Positions 24,318 to 35,254 of a DNA stretch of 64,000 nucleotides are shown piece by piece. The stretch covers positions 66,184 to 130,183 of the forward strand of contig ML986646.1 of the NCBI GenBank assembly GCA_010094045.1, written 5' to 3'. The stretch is from Lojkania enalia (Eukaryota; Ascomycota; Dothideomycetes; Pleosporales). The notes under the pieces were generated by a model. That model ran no database searches, was not told where the DNA came from, and saw only the letters and a program-made list of their open reading frames with translations. The translations under genes and the position numbers were made by a program. The number at the start of each line of letters is the position of its first letter. The stretch's first letter is position 1.

Positions 24318-25020
24318 CTAGAAAACCATCTCGTGGGGCCTCTCGTTGCCCCTCAGACTAAAGCTCGAGCTAAGGTAAGCCTCCAAATCCGCTACCTTCC
24401 TAATGTTTGCCATGAGAACTTTGTCCACCCTCTTTTGGTCTTCAATGCGCTGGGGATCGGTTTCCTTCTTCTACCTCTTATTAGCACATTTACCATATGC
24501 TGAGCAAAGACTTCCCACTCACCTCAGGTGTCTCGCCCTCCTTGAAGAAGTCCTCCTCGCCTTTATCTTCCTTCTTCTCCCTCGCCCAATACTCATCCTT
24601 GCTCGCACGATCCAGAACTTCATTGTCTACTCCGGTGATGTCGACGGTCGTCGATGTAGCGATTACGTAGCGGTGGTTTACACGGCGGAGAGGCACACCA
24701 TTGGATTTGAAGGGACCGGTTATAAGGAGAACACCCTGGGAGAGCTGCCGGAGAAGGACAACGCGCTTCCCTCGGAAACGGCCAGAAAGGAGAATCAGGA
24801 CAGTGCCGGGTGCAAGAGAGGAGCGGTACTTGGTGGGATGGGCAGTCTTGCGGGCCTAGGATTATCATATTAGTCTATGCTCCAACGAATCCATAAGTGC
24901 CATGTAAGTCAGTGCTATTATCATATATCTGCTGTATTTGGCACGATTTACGGTCATTACCTTTTTCAATTGGGCTTCATCCTCCGCCGGATAATACTTG
25001 GAGGCCTTTTGGTCGGACAT
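24318..25020 (-). CDS. RPL6: 60S ribosomal protein eL6, three exons
   Basis: Large-subunit ribosomal protein, 181 aa once spliced, and easy to miss because no exon is long. Exons are 25020-24961 ([20 protein letters not shown]), 24855-24523 and 24470-24318; introns are 105 and 52 nt, both phase 0. The second exon contains the family core [35 protein letters not shown] and RYVIATST. The last exon gives [14 protein letters not shown] and ends [15 protein letters not shown], matching the C-terminal pattern of fungal eL6. Length and order agree with the yeast protein of 176 aa. The start is the ATG in context AGCCATGTCC. It is located in the cytosolic 60S subunit and is expected to be highly expressed. 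Confidence 0.95.
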
Positions 25021-25472
25021 GGCTAGTGGGTTGATAACAATATAACTGCGCTGTTTTTGTTAGAACTTGTGGCGGGGAACCCGCATGAATATCGCTTTAT
25101 AACCTTTAAATTGGTTTGACTCTCGGTGTACACAGCGTTATTGTTCCGATCTTGAATTCAAGAGCATGACGGTGGGATTCGCTAACAGCCTTACCGAGCT
25201 AGGACTAATGAGGACAAGCCGTTGATCTATCCTTGGGTCCATGTCCATCAACTTCGTGTTCCTCTGATCGCATCAAATAATTGTGAGCTTGTAAGTGATT
25301 ACATTGAATAGATTTAATTATCAGGCATTACTACTTATTAGAGTACATAATCTAGTGGTTGTCGCCCGAAGTCTTTTAGACTGAAAATAACTATCAATGT
25401 AGCAGCCCACCAGCAACACTTCAGGGATCCTCTCTTCCTTCAAATTCCGCCGTCGGTGTCTTGATCATCCGT
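25021..25472. promoter_or_regulatory. Upstream region of eL6 / 3' flank of MAPEG-like gene
   Basis: A 452-bp stretch between two genes on the minus strand. It must include the eL6 promoter; a pyrimidine-rich or T-rich ribosomal-protein-gene element is not clear by eye. No other gene is seen. Confidence 0.4.
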
Positions 25473-26048
25473 TCAAAACGAGACCGTTTGTACCTTTCCC
25501 AGTGTTCCCACTGACATAAAGATCATATATAGCGAATATCCCGTAAAGAGTAACCACACTATCGTTCGTATCCCTCCCCATAACTGACTCTTTGCTTTGA
25601 CGTGCGAAAGCCAATACAAGAGGCGCAGGACGATTGCCGCAACAACGTAAAGAGCCAAATAATATAGATCCTTTCGTTAATCACTGCAACAACTCGTAGC
25701 TTTCCGAGGCACACCAGGAGGCTTCGCCACCAGGGTCCCAGCAATGACAGCAACGGAGAACAGCGGAAGGTTTCTAAAGGCATTATGCGAGACTACTCTG
25801 TGCTTCTTGTGTGGCTCCCAGAAGGCGTTTCCGACTTTCTCTTTCACTTCCTTTTTATAGACTTCCGCCAATCGGAGTACGTCGTTGTATTTCCAGTTGT
25901 TGGCCTTTGCGATTATTAATATCTCTGGGCATTAGCAACACGGCCCGACCCGTAATTTCTATGCAATCGGATGACTTGCGAAGTGCGGCAAGGCATAGAG
26001 GAACCAAGAAACTATTATTCCATCGAATAAGTAATTTGATTTCGCCAT
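25473..26048 (-). CDS. MAPEG-like membrane protein, three exons
   Basis: Joining exons 26048-25976, 25924-25731 and 25670-25473 gives a continuous 154-aa protein, the usual length of MAPEG proteins (membrane-associated eicosanoid and glutathione metabolism). Intron 1 (51 nt) has a weak GTCATC donor but a good GCTAAT branch point and CAG acceptor; intron 2 is 60 nt with a GTGGCG donor. Four hydrophobic segments are visible: IIVSWFLYALPHFAKILIIA, NLPLFSVAVIAG, YYLALYVVAAIVLRLLYWL and RTIVWLLFTGYSLYMIFM. The PHFAK..KANNW and RNLPLFSVAVIAG motifs resemble the conserved loop-1 and helix-2 segments of fungal MAPEG proteins. The enzymatic activity is unknown. The second intron boundary is the least certain part; without splicing a stop interrupts the same frame. 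Confidence 0.65.
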
Positions 26049-27129
26049 TTTTCGTTTAAAGTTGTAGAGAAGCGAAAATAGGTCGGTTTGAGACGAGGAG
26101 GCATGGATCTTAGTATTGTTCTTTTGTCTTTTGTGTTTTAGTAAACATGGCCATTTTCGGAAATGCGCTGATACCATTCATAATTCTGCCAACATCTTGA
26201 CAATGGGCTTAGTGCAAATTTGCGGAAACAAAACCGCTTGGTGTTCGGGCTGCGTTCTTGTACGGAAAATATGTTGCTGTTGCGCAAACGTGTCTGCATT
26301 TGGATGCAATCCCTAAGACATCCTCCATTTTCCATTCTTTTCTAATAACCTCAATACACTTCCCATGCAATACAACCATGCAATATTCACCTATATCTGA
26401 AAACATTCTATCCAAACAACCCATAAACCCTAAGAGCCAGCTAAACCCATCAGGCGGACATCGTGAAACAATGCTGAAGCTTTCCCATATGCTGTGCTTT
26501 CGATCAAGCACTCCAGACCCTGGGATCCTTGCATTATAAAGCTGCGGTCAAGAAAAACGAAGATCCGTGCGCCAAGCCAAAAACTCATCTATTTTCCACG
26601 ACCGGTGGGATTATTTCCTATTCAGGAATCACCAAAGAACGCCATGTCACGTGGTGGCGTATGCGGAGGAGCTTGTTTTGTGGGGATGGCGATGGCGCAT
26701 AGAGAGGTATATAGTACCGAGGTAGTCAAGAGATTTTAGGACTTTGAAGGGTTTTTTATTTCGTATTTCGCCAGTTTTTGCGTATGATATTAGCTTTCGA
26801 CATCCTAATAGACTCTACTATCTCCATATATTGATGTGAGCCGGGTATTGGCTAAGCAAAACAGATTTAAAGACCCAGATATTCTCTCAGCTCCCCCCCT
26901 CTCTCTTCACGCTTTTCCACTCTTTGCGCTTGTCCTTATGATTATCTACCATATTCAATTCTTTCACCCCTTGAGCCCCCGTTACCATTCTTTAATGATC
27001 CTTGAGCCGTTCTTCACTGAGATGAACAGAGGATCATGGCTGTGCCCCGTGTGTTCGAAGAAGCACCTGTCTAAACTGGTACTCCTAAGATTGACACTGA
27101 CACCCTTTCTAACTAGCGCCTCGAGAACA
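26049..27129. other. Intergenic, no supported gene
   Basis: Several open frames of 80-148 codons exist on both strands, but they carry no family signature and overlap each other. The region contains a pyrimidine-rich stretch near 26880-26930. Confidence 0.45.
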
Positions 27130-27654
27130 CTCATGCCAGGTAGAGAGACAGAACCTAGGATACCGTCTTTTCGTCCAGTACAAATTCGAGACGAGTCAAT
27201 CCAGCGAGAGGCTAGAGAGCTCCAAAGTAGGTGTCCATCGTATCCACGCCGCCCTGTCTATCATTCTTGGGCTAAAGAGTAATGTCGCTCAAGTGATTCT
27301 TGCGCGCGTCCGAGATGGCTCGAAGAAACAACATCATCTGAGCTAGGTAATAGAAGATGAACGAACTCTCGGCATAGTAGATACTGGTAGCCTCGTTGTG
27401 GATCCGCTTGCACGTCTGCAGAAGCGCGAATGCCGATGATAGAGCCGTGGGGGACCGATGCAGGCTGGTGGGTTGGCGCTTGGACGGGTTATCTTGCCTT
27501 GTATATGGATGGTGTACCTGTAAATTTGATTTCGAAGCTCGGCAGGGAGATCTAAGAAGCGAAAAGGGAGATCGACAGAGTGGGTGGGATCGTGCATCAT
27601 GATGTCAGAATCGGAAGTGGCCGATTCGGGAGACTCCGCGTGGTAGATGGTCAT
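27130..27654 (-). pseudogene. Decayed F-box-like (LPAELRNQIY-type) gene, copy B
   Basis: It begins ATGACCATCTACC and soon reads PFRFLDLPAELRNQIYRYT, the hallmark opening of the large fungal F-box-like/2EXR family. The frame then shifts: the family's next segment, ALLQTCKRIHNEATSIYYAESSF, is in another frame. It could be joined by a roughly 58-nt intron (donor GTACAC in the TAC-AG codon, acceptor CCACCAG), or the shift is a mutation. After LRAISDARKNHLSDITL the same frame continues recognisably (DTYFGAL, PLAGLTRLEFVLDEKT) but is cut by TAG, TAG, TAG and TGA, each of which could derive from a TGG tryptophan codon. It is therefore most likely dead. It lies just downstream of a second relic of the same family on the same strand. 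Confidence 0.6.
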
Positions 27655-27696
27655 TTTTTTCACGTATAAAAGAACGTGGGCTATTCTGTTTGACCG

Positions 27697-28433
27697 TACA
27701 AACCCGCTTGACACGTGGTGTAGACGTGGAACCTAAAGCTTCGGTATTATCGCAAGCCTGCTTGCGCTTTCGCTGATCGTTGTTGGTTGGAGACATCATC
27801 TCTTTGGCAACAACCATTTCAAGTACGCCACCCGGTATTGGATCACTTGCAGTTCGCCGATGGGAAAGTCGTGATGCAATGGAGGGGGTGAAGGTGACAT
27901 AGGAGATCCGAATGGCTCTCAAGGAGTCCATGCCCCGGAATCGACGCACCTGAAGGCTAAGCTAGTGGTCGACGTTTTGAGGAGCCGTGAGAATCGCTAG
28001 GAAGCCCTCGAATGTCCTCGATGCTGTGTTAAGTAGTTCGCATTCGTCCACTCCCAACTCAAGTTCTTGGAGACCAGTACATCGCTTGAGGCATCGGGCT
28101 GCCTTTGACACGCTACGACGTTCTGAGAGGTCGAGCTTGACTTTGCGCAAAAGCGCCGTCTCTCTTCCTTGGGAACGAAGCCACATCGTGAACTCTCCAG
28201 AGCATTCAGCATTCAAAGTGAAACATGTTCTCGCCGAAGTAGACCTCTTTAGCCTGACTCTCAATGCGATGGTCGAGTGTGATCGCAGCGTAGATGCTAC
28301 TATTAAAGGCCTCGAATATATCGAATGGTTCGGTTTTCACTAGAGCAAGTTGAATAATCTCCTTCACAGCGTTCTCTCCTAGTTCGAAAAGGTATTTTTT
28401 TTCTTTAAACCAGACTTCGTTATGGAAGTGGCC
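27697..28433 (-). pseudogene. Decayed F-box-like gene, copy A, broken by a 7-bp tandem duplication
   Basis: The frame reads HFHNEVWFKEKKYLFELG, then IYAAITLDHRIESQAKEVYF and GENMFHFEC and hits TGA. Directly after, the next frame continues as SGEFTMWLRSQGRETALL, then CLKRCTGLQELELGVDE and TFEGFLAIL. The break coincides with a perfect tandem repeat of AGCATTC (plus strand 28201-28207 and 28208-28214); deleting one copy restores one reading across the family's conserved tract. A later in-frame TAG (27962-27964) separates QNVDH from LSLQVRRFRGMDSLRAIRIS. The pattern of IxxEAxxxYFGENxFxFE followed by a leucine-rich repeat-like part is typical of fungal F-box-like proteins. No start methionine is convincing. 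Confidence 0.6.
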
Positions 28434-29958
28434 TCGCCTATTTCAAGCAGGTTGAAGAGAACAGTTTTGGGTCGGTCGTTCATTTTAAAGAATTTGGCAA
28501 AGTCTTAAGGTCCAATTAAGGGAAGACATGGCGTGGAGGCGCTACAGAGGGAAAGCCCATCCGCGAAGTAGGGATCGTTATCGAGCTGGTAAAGAGGCTG
28601 ACGCAGTAAAAATTATATAAATAATATCAAGACATTATGTTCTTTGGCAAGACTATTCACGCTATTCACCGTTGTAGTGAACAACATGGTTCCAACGGTG
28701 ATGAATAACAATAAGTCCCCCCAGTCACTTCCACCCAGGGGCTCGTAGAGATGAGGGCGATGACAAACTCCGCTCATCGGCCTGAATGGCAACCGCATTA
28801 CGATTTTGTTCTTTCTAGTCGACAGATTAAGGAGAGTTGCGGCAATCCCTTTTAGAATTGTGGTGTCGGGGCTTAGAATAAACAGGGTTTCCGAGGTCGT
28901 TGCAAGGATGAGGACGCGAAGTCACATGTGCTGTGAACCATCGTGGAACCTTATAGGTGGAACCGTGGAATCGCCGAGCAGTGATCCCGGTCTGTGAGAA
29001 GACTAGCTCTGGGGGGCTCACGGGCCATGATGCTTGAGAGCGGCGGGAACTGCTCAAGCGATCGAATTCACGATCGCGATTTGCTCGATTGCGTCTGCGA
29101 TTTGTGTGAGGGACCATTGAGGCTGCCGCAGTCTATTGTCATACCAAGACATGTTGCCTGGTTTCTTCCTGGCGTCTTCTATGTTGGAATGGCTACATCA
29201 CTTGACCCGTCGCGTTTCAGTGTGCCCCAGCTTGCTCCGTTTTAGCCTTGCACCTCATTTCTAGGACCCAGGCCCCGAATTCGGAAGGCTTCCGACTATC
29301 GTGACAAGTTCGCATTTCAAATCGTGTGCGCAAGAGCCAACGGGACACCCACACGATGATGATAATAGGAGGGAGGCGAATTCCCTCGTGGCAACCCGAC
29401 GCACTTCGGCCGCCTCCGCATGCTCTGTCTTGATTCCAGCGCCGCGGCTCCCTGCCAACCACGCGAGGAAAAAGCAAAGGCTGACGGAAGCTGGAGCTGG
29501 CCTAGTGACCTGCATTCCCCTCTCTCTTGCTTGTATTGCGGTTTCAAATAGGCATTTCCCCAGCCTTGGTCTTCTTCGGCGGGCTCCTACGGGCGCGTTG
29601 CCTACCACCGCAAACAGGGGCTAACAGCCGAGAAGACCGAACACCTGTGCGTATTCGTCCTTTCGGCTCCCTTGCTGGGGGCGATCCTGCGGATGCCATC
29701 CGTAGGATTGGATGAGCTAGACGGCGAGACCTTGACTGCCAAGAACAGCGATGCAAACCCTTATCTGTGGCATCCCACACCAGATACACTGTGTTTGGCT
29801 GTCTAGAGGGATAAATAATAGTCCCATTCACCTTCGCTTGAAGAGTCGCTGTTGACGCGAGCCCTCACCGTCCTCGACGCCAGTGTCTACTTGTAACTCC
29901 CAACTCCAACTCCCCCGCTTATTCCGTCCTCTCGACTTTGGAGGAAAATCTCGTCAAG
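28434..29958. other. Intergenic upstream of azgA
   Basis: About 1.5 kb between the F-box-like relics and the permease gene, probably including the azgA promoter. One TTATCT (HGATAR on the other strand, the GATA-factor core used by AreA-type nitrogen regulators) occurs near 29760. Open frames at 29.2-29.8 kb overlap on both strands without domain evidence. Confidence 0.4.
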
Positions 29959-31928
29959 ATGGGTTGGATCCATAACGCTAACCTCGCGGTTGCGAAATCG
30001 CCCATTGGGCGCTACTTCCGACTGGAAGGGAGTGGCCATGTAAGCTTGACATCCAGTCGTGTACTCGATATTTACTGAACGCTTTTGCTGTAGCCGAAAG
30101 AGCGGAAAGGGAGCTACTTCTTCACGGAAATCCGCGCCGGTCTAGCAACCTTCTTTGCCATGGCCTATATCATCTCAGTCAACGTATGGTGTTCAAGCGC
30201 TCCAAAAAAAAAAAAAAAAAAAGGCCCTATTCTGACTAGTATAGGCTTCAATCACGAGCCAGAGTGGTGGTACTTGCGTCTGCCCGCCCGATAGCGCCGA
30301 TCTCTGTGATAGCGACCCAACGTACATGTTATGCGTTCAGGAAGTTAACCGGGATCTTGTAACCGCAACTGCTGCGATCTCTGCACTTACCTCTTTCTGT
30401 ATGGGCCTTTTCGCCAACATGCCAATCGCCCTGGCTCCAGGTATGGGTCTGAACGCCTACTTTGCCTATACCGTTGTTGGTTACCACGGATCTGGAATGG
30501 TTCCCTACGAAGTTGCACTTACAGCCGTATTTGTGGAAGGATGGGTCTTCGTTGGCCTGACCCTTCTTGGAATCCGTCAATGGCTTGCTCGAGCTATTCC
30601 CGCTTCTATCAAACTTGCAACTGGAGTGGGAATCGGCCTTTACCTCACCATCATCGGCCTTACATATAGCGCTGGTATCGGGTTGATTACGGGTGCTCAA
30701 GCAACACCTCTCGAGCTCGCTGGCTGCGCACCACAATTCAGGGACGAGGATGGCATTTGCCCCAACAGCGAGAAAATGAGGAACCCGACGATGTGGATCG
30801 GTATTTTCCTAGGAGGCATCATGACTGTGATGTTGATGATGTACCGTGTCAAGGGCGCCATCATCATGGGTATATTGTTGGTCTCTATCATTTCGTGGCC
30901 TAGGCCGACGCCGGTTACCTATTTCCCTTACACGGAGCTCGGAAACTCAGCTTTCGACTTTTTCAAGAAGGTTGTAACGTTCCACCCCATCCAGAGGATC
31001 TTGGCTGTGCAGCGGTGGGACGTTTCCGAGTATGGCGGTCAGTTCGGACTTGCCTTTATTACTTTCCTCTACGTGGATATTCTGGACTGCACGGGTACGC
31101 TTTACTCGATGGCGAGATTCGCCGGCGCCATCGATGAGAAGACTCAAGATTTCGAGAACAGCTCGATTGCTTACTCTGTTGATGCCATTGGCATTTCGAT
31201 CGGTAGTCTCATGGGGTCTCCACCTGTCACAGCGTACATTGAATCCGGTGCTGGCATTTCTGAAGGCGGAAAGACAGGTCTTACTGCTATATTTACTGGA
31301 TTGTCCTTCTTTGTGAGTTATCCCCTCTATTTTCCCTGTCGTGAGGTGTTTTCTAGCTTCAATTAACGGTGTAATACAGATTGCCATCTTCTTTGCCCCG
31401 ATCTTTGCGTCTATTCCTCCGTGGGCTACTGGATGCACACTAATTATTGTTGGTATGCTACATCCGCCTCGGTAGATTCTAATATTTATTCTAATGGTTT
31501 TGGTAGGCTCTTTGATGGCACAAGCAGCCAAGGACATCAACTGGCGATACATGGGTGATGCTATCCCTGCCTTCCTTACAATCGCCGTCATGCCTTTCAC
31601 CTACTCGATCGCATACGGTTTGATTGCCGGCATTCTCAGCTACCTTCTGATCAACACCGTTGTCTATATCATCGAGAAAGCGTCCGGTGGTCGCATCGTG
31701 CCACCAAACAAGGAGGAGAAGGAGCCCTGGACGTGGAGGATCCCCGGCGGTTTCTTCCCGCCGTGGATCAAGCGTGTTGCCCGCGGCAAGAAGGACTTCT
31801 GGCGAGAGGATGAGAGCAGCGAGGGTATTGAGGCTGTTGATAGGACATCGGAAACTTCCTCAGCTCATCGCGCGGCGGATGAGAAGCAGGCTGTGATCTC
31901 CGATAAGCAGGGCGATAAAGTCGCCTAA
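29959..31928 (+). CDS. azgA: AzgA-type purine (adenine/guanine/hypoxanthine) permease
   Basis: Plasma-membrane proton/purine symporter of the NCS2-related AzgA family, 577 aa. Exons are 29959-30039, 30094-30183, 30245-31312, 31380-31452 and 31507-31928; all junctions keep phase. Intron 2 contains a run of about 19 A. The protein starts with the typical NxxVAKSPIGRYFRLEGSGH, followed by RKGSYFFTEIRAGLATFFAMAYIISVN (helix 1) and a cysteine-containing loop. Characteristic motifs are MPIALAPGMGLNAYFAY, ATGVGIGLYLTIIG, FLYVDILDCTGTLYSMA and SLMGSPPVTAYIESGAGISEGGKTGLTA. About 12-14 hydrophobic helices are visible. The C-terminal tail is charged and cytosolic. Uptake of purines as a nitrogen source is the established role in Aspergillus; the exact specificity here is inferred. 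Confidence 0.95.
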
Positions 31929-33196
31929 ACAACTCCTCTAGCATGGAGTCAATCATTGCCCCGAGGTTGGATATCTGGCGGCTTTTAGGCGTCTAGCAGT
32001 TGTACTCTTACTCTTCGCTATCCTCTTAGGAGGTCTACATAGCTATAATACCCGTTCGCTTCTCGTTGACGTAGCATAGACATGCCGCTTTAAGTTCGCC
32101 AGCTAAGCTGGAGCTTGATTCACATTTGCTCCAAACATGGTTGTACGATGAGGCTAGGTCAGCGGAAGCAATATGCACTGTGGCGTTCTGTACACTAGTT
32201 GTGCTTCAAAATAGGGTTTCGCCCCTCCCCGCCTCCCCGCCATGCTGGCCTAAGTAGGAAAGCAAATGATGCCGTTTGATGGGTTTGACAGGCATGCGCT
32301 TCCTCCAGGCCAGGATCCAGATCTGGCTTGGTTCCACCGTAGCGGACGGGTGCTTCGTACCAGTCCACGCAATAGTGGCTATCGTGGCACCAAAAACCAT
32401 CAAATCAGTAGAACATGGGCAGGTCGGCGTTACTATCGTCCCTGTCCTGTCCTGGCGAGTCTGTAGAGGGTTAAAGTCACCTGAGCGTGAGAAGGTGTCC
32501 TGAATCTAGGTAGGTGGTAGGCCTGTGGGGACGGGAACCATGGTAGCACCGGCGGCTCGGCCGTTTCCTTCGCCGGCCTTTGCTGGGATGACAGCCGAGA
32601 AGGGGCACCATCCCGCAGTATCCTGACCAACACACGATGCCACTATCCTCGCTTCGGGCAACAAGGAGGTCTGATGCAGCGCGGTTGTGTGAATAGATGT
32701 CGGAAGTCGGACATGAGGGATGTAGCTGGGCATCCCTGGTGAATCGGAGCGGCATGTGGAATCGGCCGATCGCGGGGTCAACCTCGGGATAGAACCACCC
32801 CAGGGCTGCCCGCTTGCAGGCGACCACGCAGGGACCATCAGCAACCGCCGACTACGGGCCACACATCCCTTGGATGCGTCAAGCGTGGCAACAATTTCCC
32901 CCTGCTAAAGACCCCAATGCTCGCCGCGCCATCATGACCTGACTGCGGGAGAAAACTACTTAACTCGACCTTACCCAACCTCCGTATCGCGACGTCTTCG
33001 TTCGGCGGCATTCCACGAGTGCGGATACCCCCGGCATCGGCTTACAAAGAGCACACCGATTTTGCTAAGCATTGGAAACGCACTCGGGAATACGACGTCA
33101 CACCAAGCCGCCCAGGAACGCTGTCGGACGGTTTCTCCTGTCGTTTAAAAGAGAGCTGGAAGGGGGCATCGCAGCGCGCCCAGCTAGACAGTGGAC
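31929..33196. other. Intergenic between azgA and RIB3
   Basis: About 1.3 kb; 3' flank of azgA and upstream region of RIB3. Overlapping minus-strand open frames near 32.2-32.9 kb show no recognisable domain and a composition unlike the neighbouring genes. Confidence 0.45.
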
Positions 33197-34115
33197 ATGG
33201 CCGGCGACATGAACGGACTGCCCGCCATCAATGGCACCGCCAACGGCGTCAACGGGCTCAACGGCGTCCACAGCACCCCAAACGGCGTCAACGGACTGTC
33301 GAACCGCACACCCGCACGCCCAGCCTTCGACTCGATACCAGACGTTATACAAGCCGTCGGTACGCCTTCCTCCCCCCCCTCCACTCTGCTCCAAAACCTG
33401 GCGCTGCTTCCCCGCCTCTGCGCCTCTGGCGGATCCGCAAACGGCAACCAAGCCCAGCTGAACTGACATGTGCCCAGCAAACAACGAGTTCGTCATCGTG
33501 CTCGACTCGCCGTCGCGCGAGAACGAGGGTGACCTCATCATCGCCGCGTCCGCTCTCACGCCTTCAAAAGCCTCGTTCCTGATCCGCTACACCTCGGGCT
33601 ACATCTGCGCGCCGCTGCCCGTGTCCCGCGCCGCCGCTCTGCACCTCCCGCAAATGGTCGCCGACAACGCGGACCCGAATCGCACCGCCTACGCCGTCTC
33701 CATCGACGCCGCCGACCCGTCCGTCTCCACGGGCATCAGCGCCCAGGACAGAAGTCTGACGTGTAGATTGCTGGCCGATCCCACGGCCAAGGCGGCCAAT
33801 TTCAGGAGGCCGGGTCACATCCTGCCGCTCCAGGCAAGGGAGGGTGGCGTCAGGGTAAGGAGAGGCCATACTGAGGCTGCGGTCGATTTGTGCAAGTTGG
33901 CCGGCAAGCCGCCCGTAGGTGTTATTTGCGAGCTCATCACCGACGGTGAGGAGGTTCCTGGCAAGCCGGAACGGATAGGAGGTGGCATGATGCGGAGAGA
34001 CGAGTGTCTGGCTTTTGGAAGGAAGTGGGGGATTAAGGTGTGCACGATCGAGGACCTGGTTACTTATATCGAGGAGAATGAGGGAAGGCTAGGCATTGAG
34101 GGGGCGGATTACTAG
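33197..34115 (+). CDS. RIB3: 3,4-dihydroxy-2-butanone 4-phosphate synthase
   Basis: Converts ribulose 5-phosphate to 3,4-dihydroxy-2-butanone 4-phosphate and formate in riboflavin biosynthesis. Exons are 33197-33359 and 33478-34115 (118-nt intron, phase 1), giving 266 aa. The acidic active-site loop is RENEGDLIIAA; further family motifs are STGISAQDRSLT, GHILPLQAREGGV and RRGHTEAAVDL, with the catalytic His-Thr-Glu. The N-terminal about 45 residues are an unusual Asn-Gly-rich extension (five or more NG pairs, for example NGVNGLNGV and PNGVNGLSN) that is not part of the enzyme fold. There is no RIB1-type GTP cyclohydrolase domain, so this is the monofunctional fungal form. The start is the first ATG; a second ATG follows four codons later. 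Confidence 0.95.
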
Positions 34116-35254
34116 GCTCTTGTCGTGATATGAACGCTAGGAGAGGTATATACACGCGTACATTTGGGCATTTGGAAGGTCATAGTGCTGGCCTGTTCGT
34201 TTCCTCGTCCGAAGGAGTCGGAATTTTGGGGGGTGTATTGCTTTCTCTGTTTCCGGCCGATTCTTTTGTTAAGCATTGGAAAAGCATTAGACGTTTCCGC
34301 TACAACCCGCACAGGCGACTGTAACTACTCGATTTTGACTTATATATATTCCCCTAGGAGCCTCATTTCCTTGTTATACTTGTACCTCGGATGTACATCT
34401 CTCTCTCCAAATGTAGTTTTGCATTGGGGGTTATCGCCGCTTTAGTTTGTTTCTTGTTAGGCAGATCGGTTCGGATCGGGTTCGGTTCGAGTGAATGAAT
34501 GCAGCTGTGCTTCAGTGTCACAGTGTAAAATTTCTTTCCTTTTTTTTTTTTTTTTTCGCCCTGTAAAAAAAAAAATGTGGTGCAGGGGGAAGTAGGTGTG
34601 AGTAACGATGCTGCATAATATATAACGTGGAACTGGAATGCATATATTGCGCGTAGTAGGCTCGTATAATTGAGTTCGGGTGGGTATTGTTGGATTATCT
34701 CCTATCCCTCTACATAGACCATCCCGTGGTCACGTCCCTCAGAATCACCAGTGAATGCGCTACGTAATCGCCTCCGGACATTGAGCTTACGCAATATACC
34801 TGTTACACCACTTTCTCGATGTCACAGCTCGTTTGAGTGTGCGTCGCATTTTAGTCGTACAATCTCTTGTTCTAGTATGCTGTGCTGCCTTCGTGCGTCT
34901 TGATTTTCTTAGTGGAAGGCGCTTCGTTCTAGCAGTTGAAGATTCTTTGCGGGTAATTAGCCGTGCTTGACCGTCCGCAGTGGATAGCAGATGCATGCGA
35001 GATATCGAACATCTTCGGTCGGGTCCGGGTCCAGCCTGTAATGTAGAATCGAAGATGCGATCAGATCTTCGTCAACCTCCGTGACCTTGGTAGGTGCGTG
35101 GCATAGCGTATAGCGACTCCAAATAACCCGGATAGTTGTTGCTCGTCATGCATGGGGACGACCTCATCTTCGACTCCCAACGGGGGTTATCACGTGCTCA
35201 TCGGCATCCCATCTAAAACTTTTTTTTTTCCAAGCCTTACTGCAGCCATCAACA
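34116..35254. other. Intergenic between convergent genes, with homopolymer tracts
   Basis: This holds the 3' flanks of RIB3 and of the unknown gene at 35255-36396. It contains a T-run of about 18 near 34538-34556 and an A-run near 34565-34575. No coding or RNA gene is supported. Confidence 0.5.

Noticed and set aside
26836..27282. 148-codon plus-strand frame
   Set aside because: It is antisense to an F-box-like relic for part of its length and has no domain or start context to support it.
29217..29831. Several overlapping 76-115-codon frames on both strands
   Set aside because: GC-rich shadow frames with Arg/Pro-rich translations and no family resemblance; the region is more likely azgA upstream sequence.
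32206..32862. Minus-strand frames between azgA and RIB3
   Set aside because: No recognised domain, two overlapping frames of similar length, and no splice continuity.
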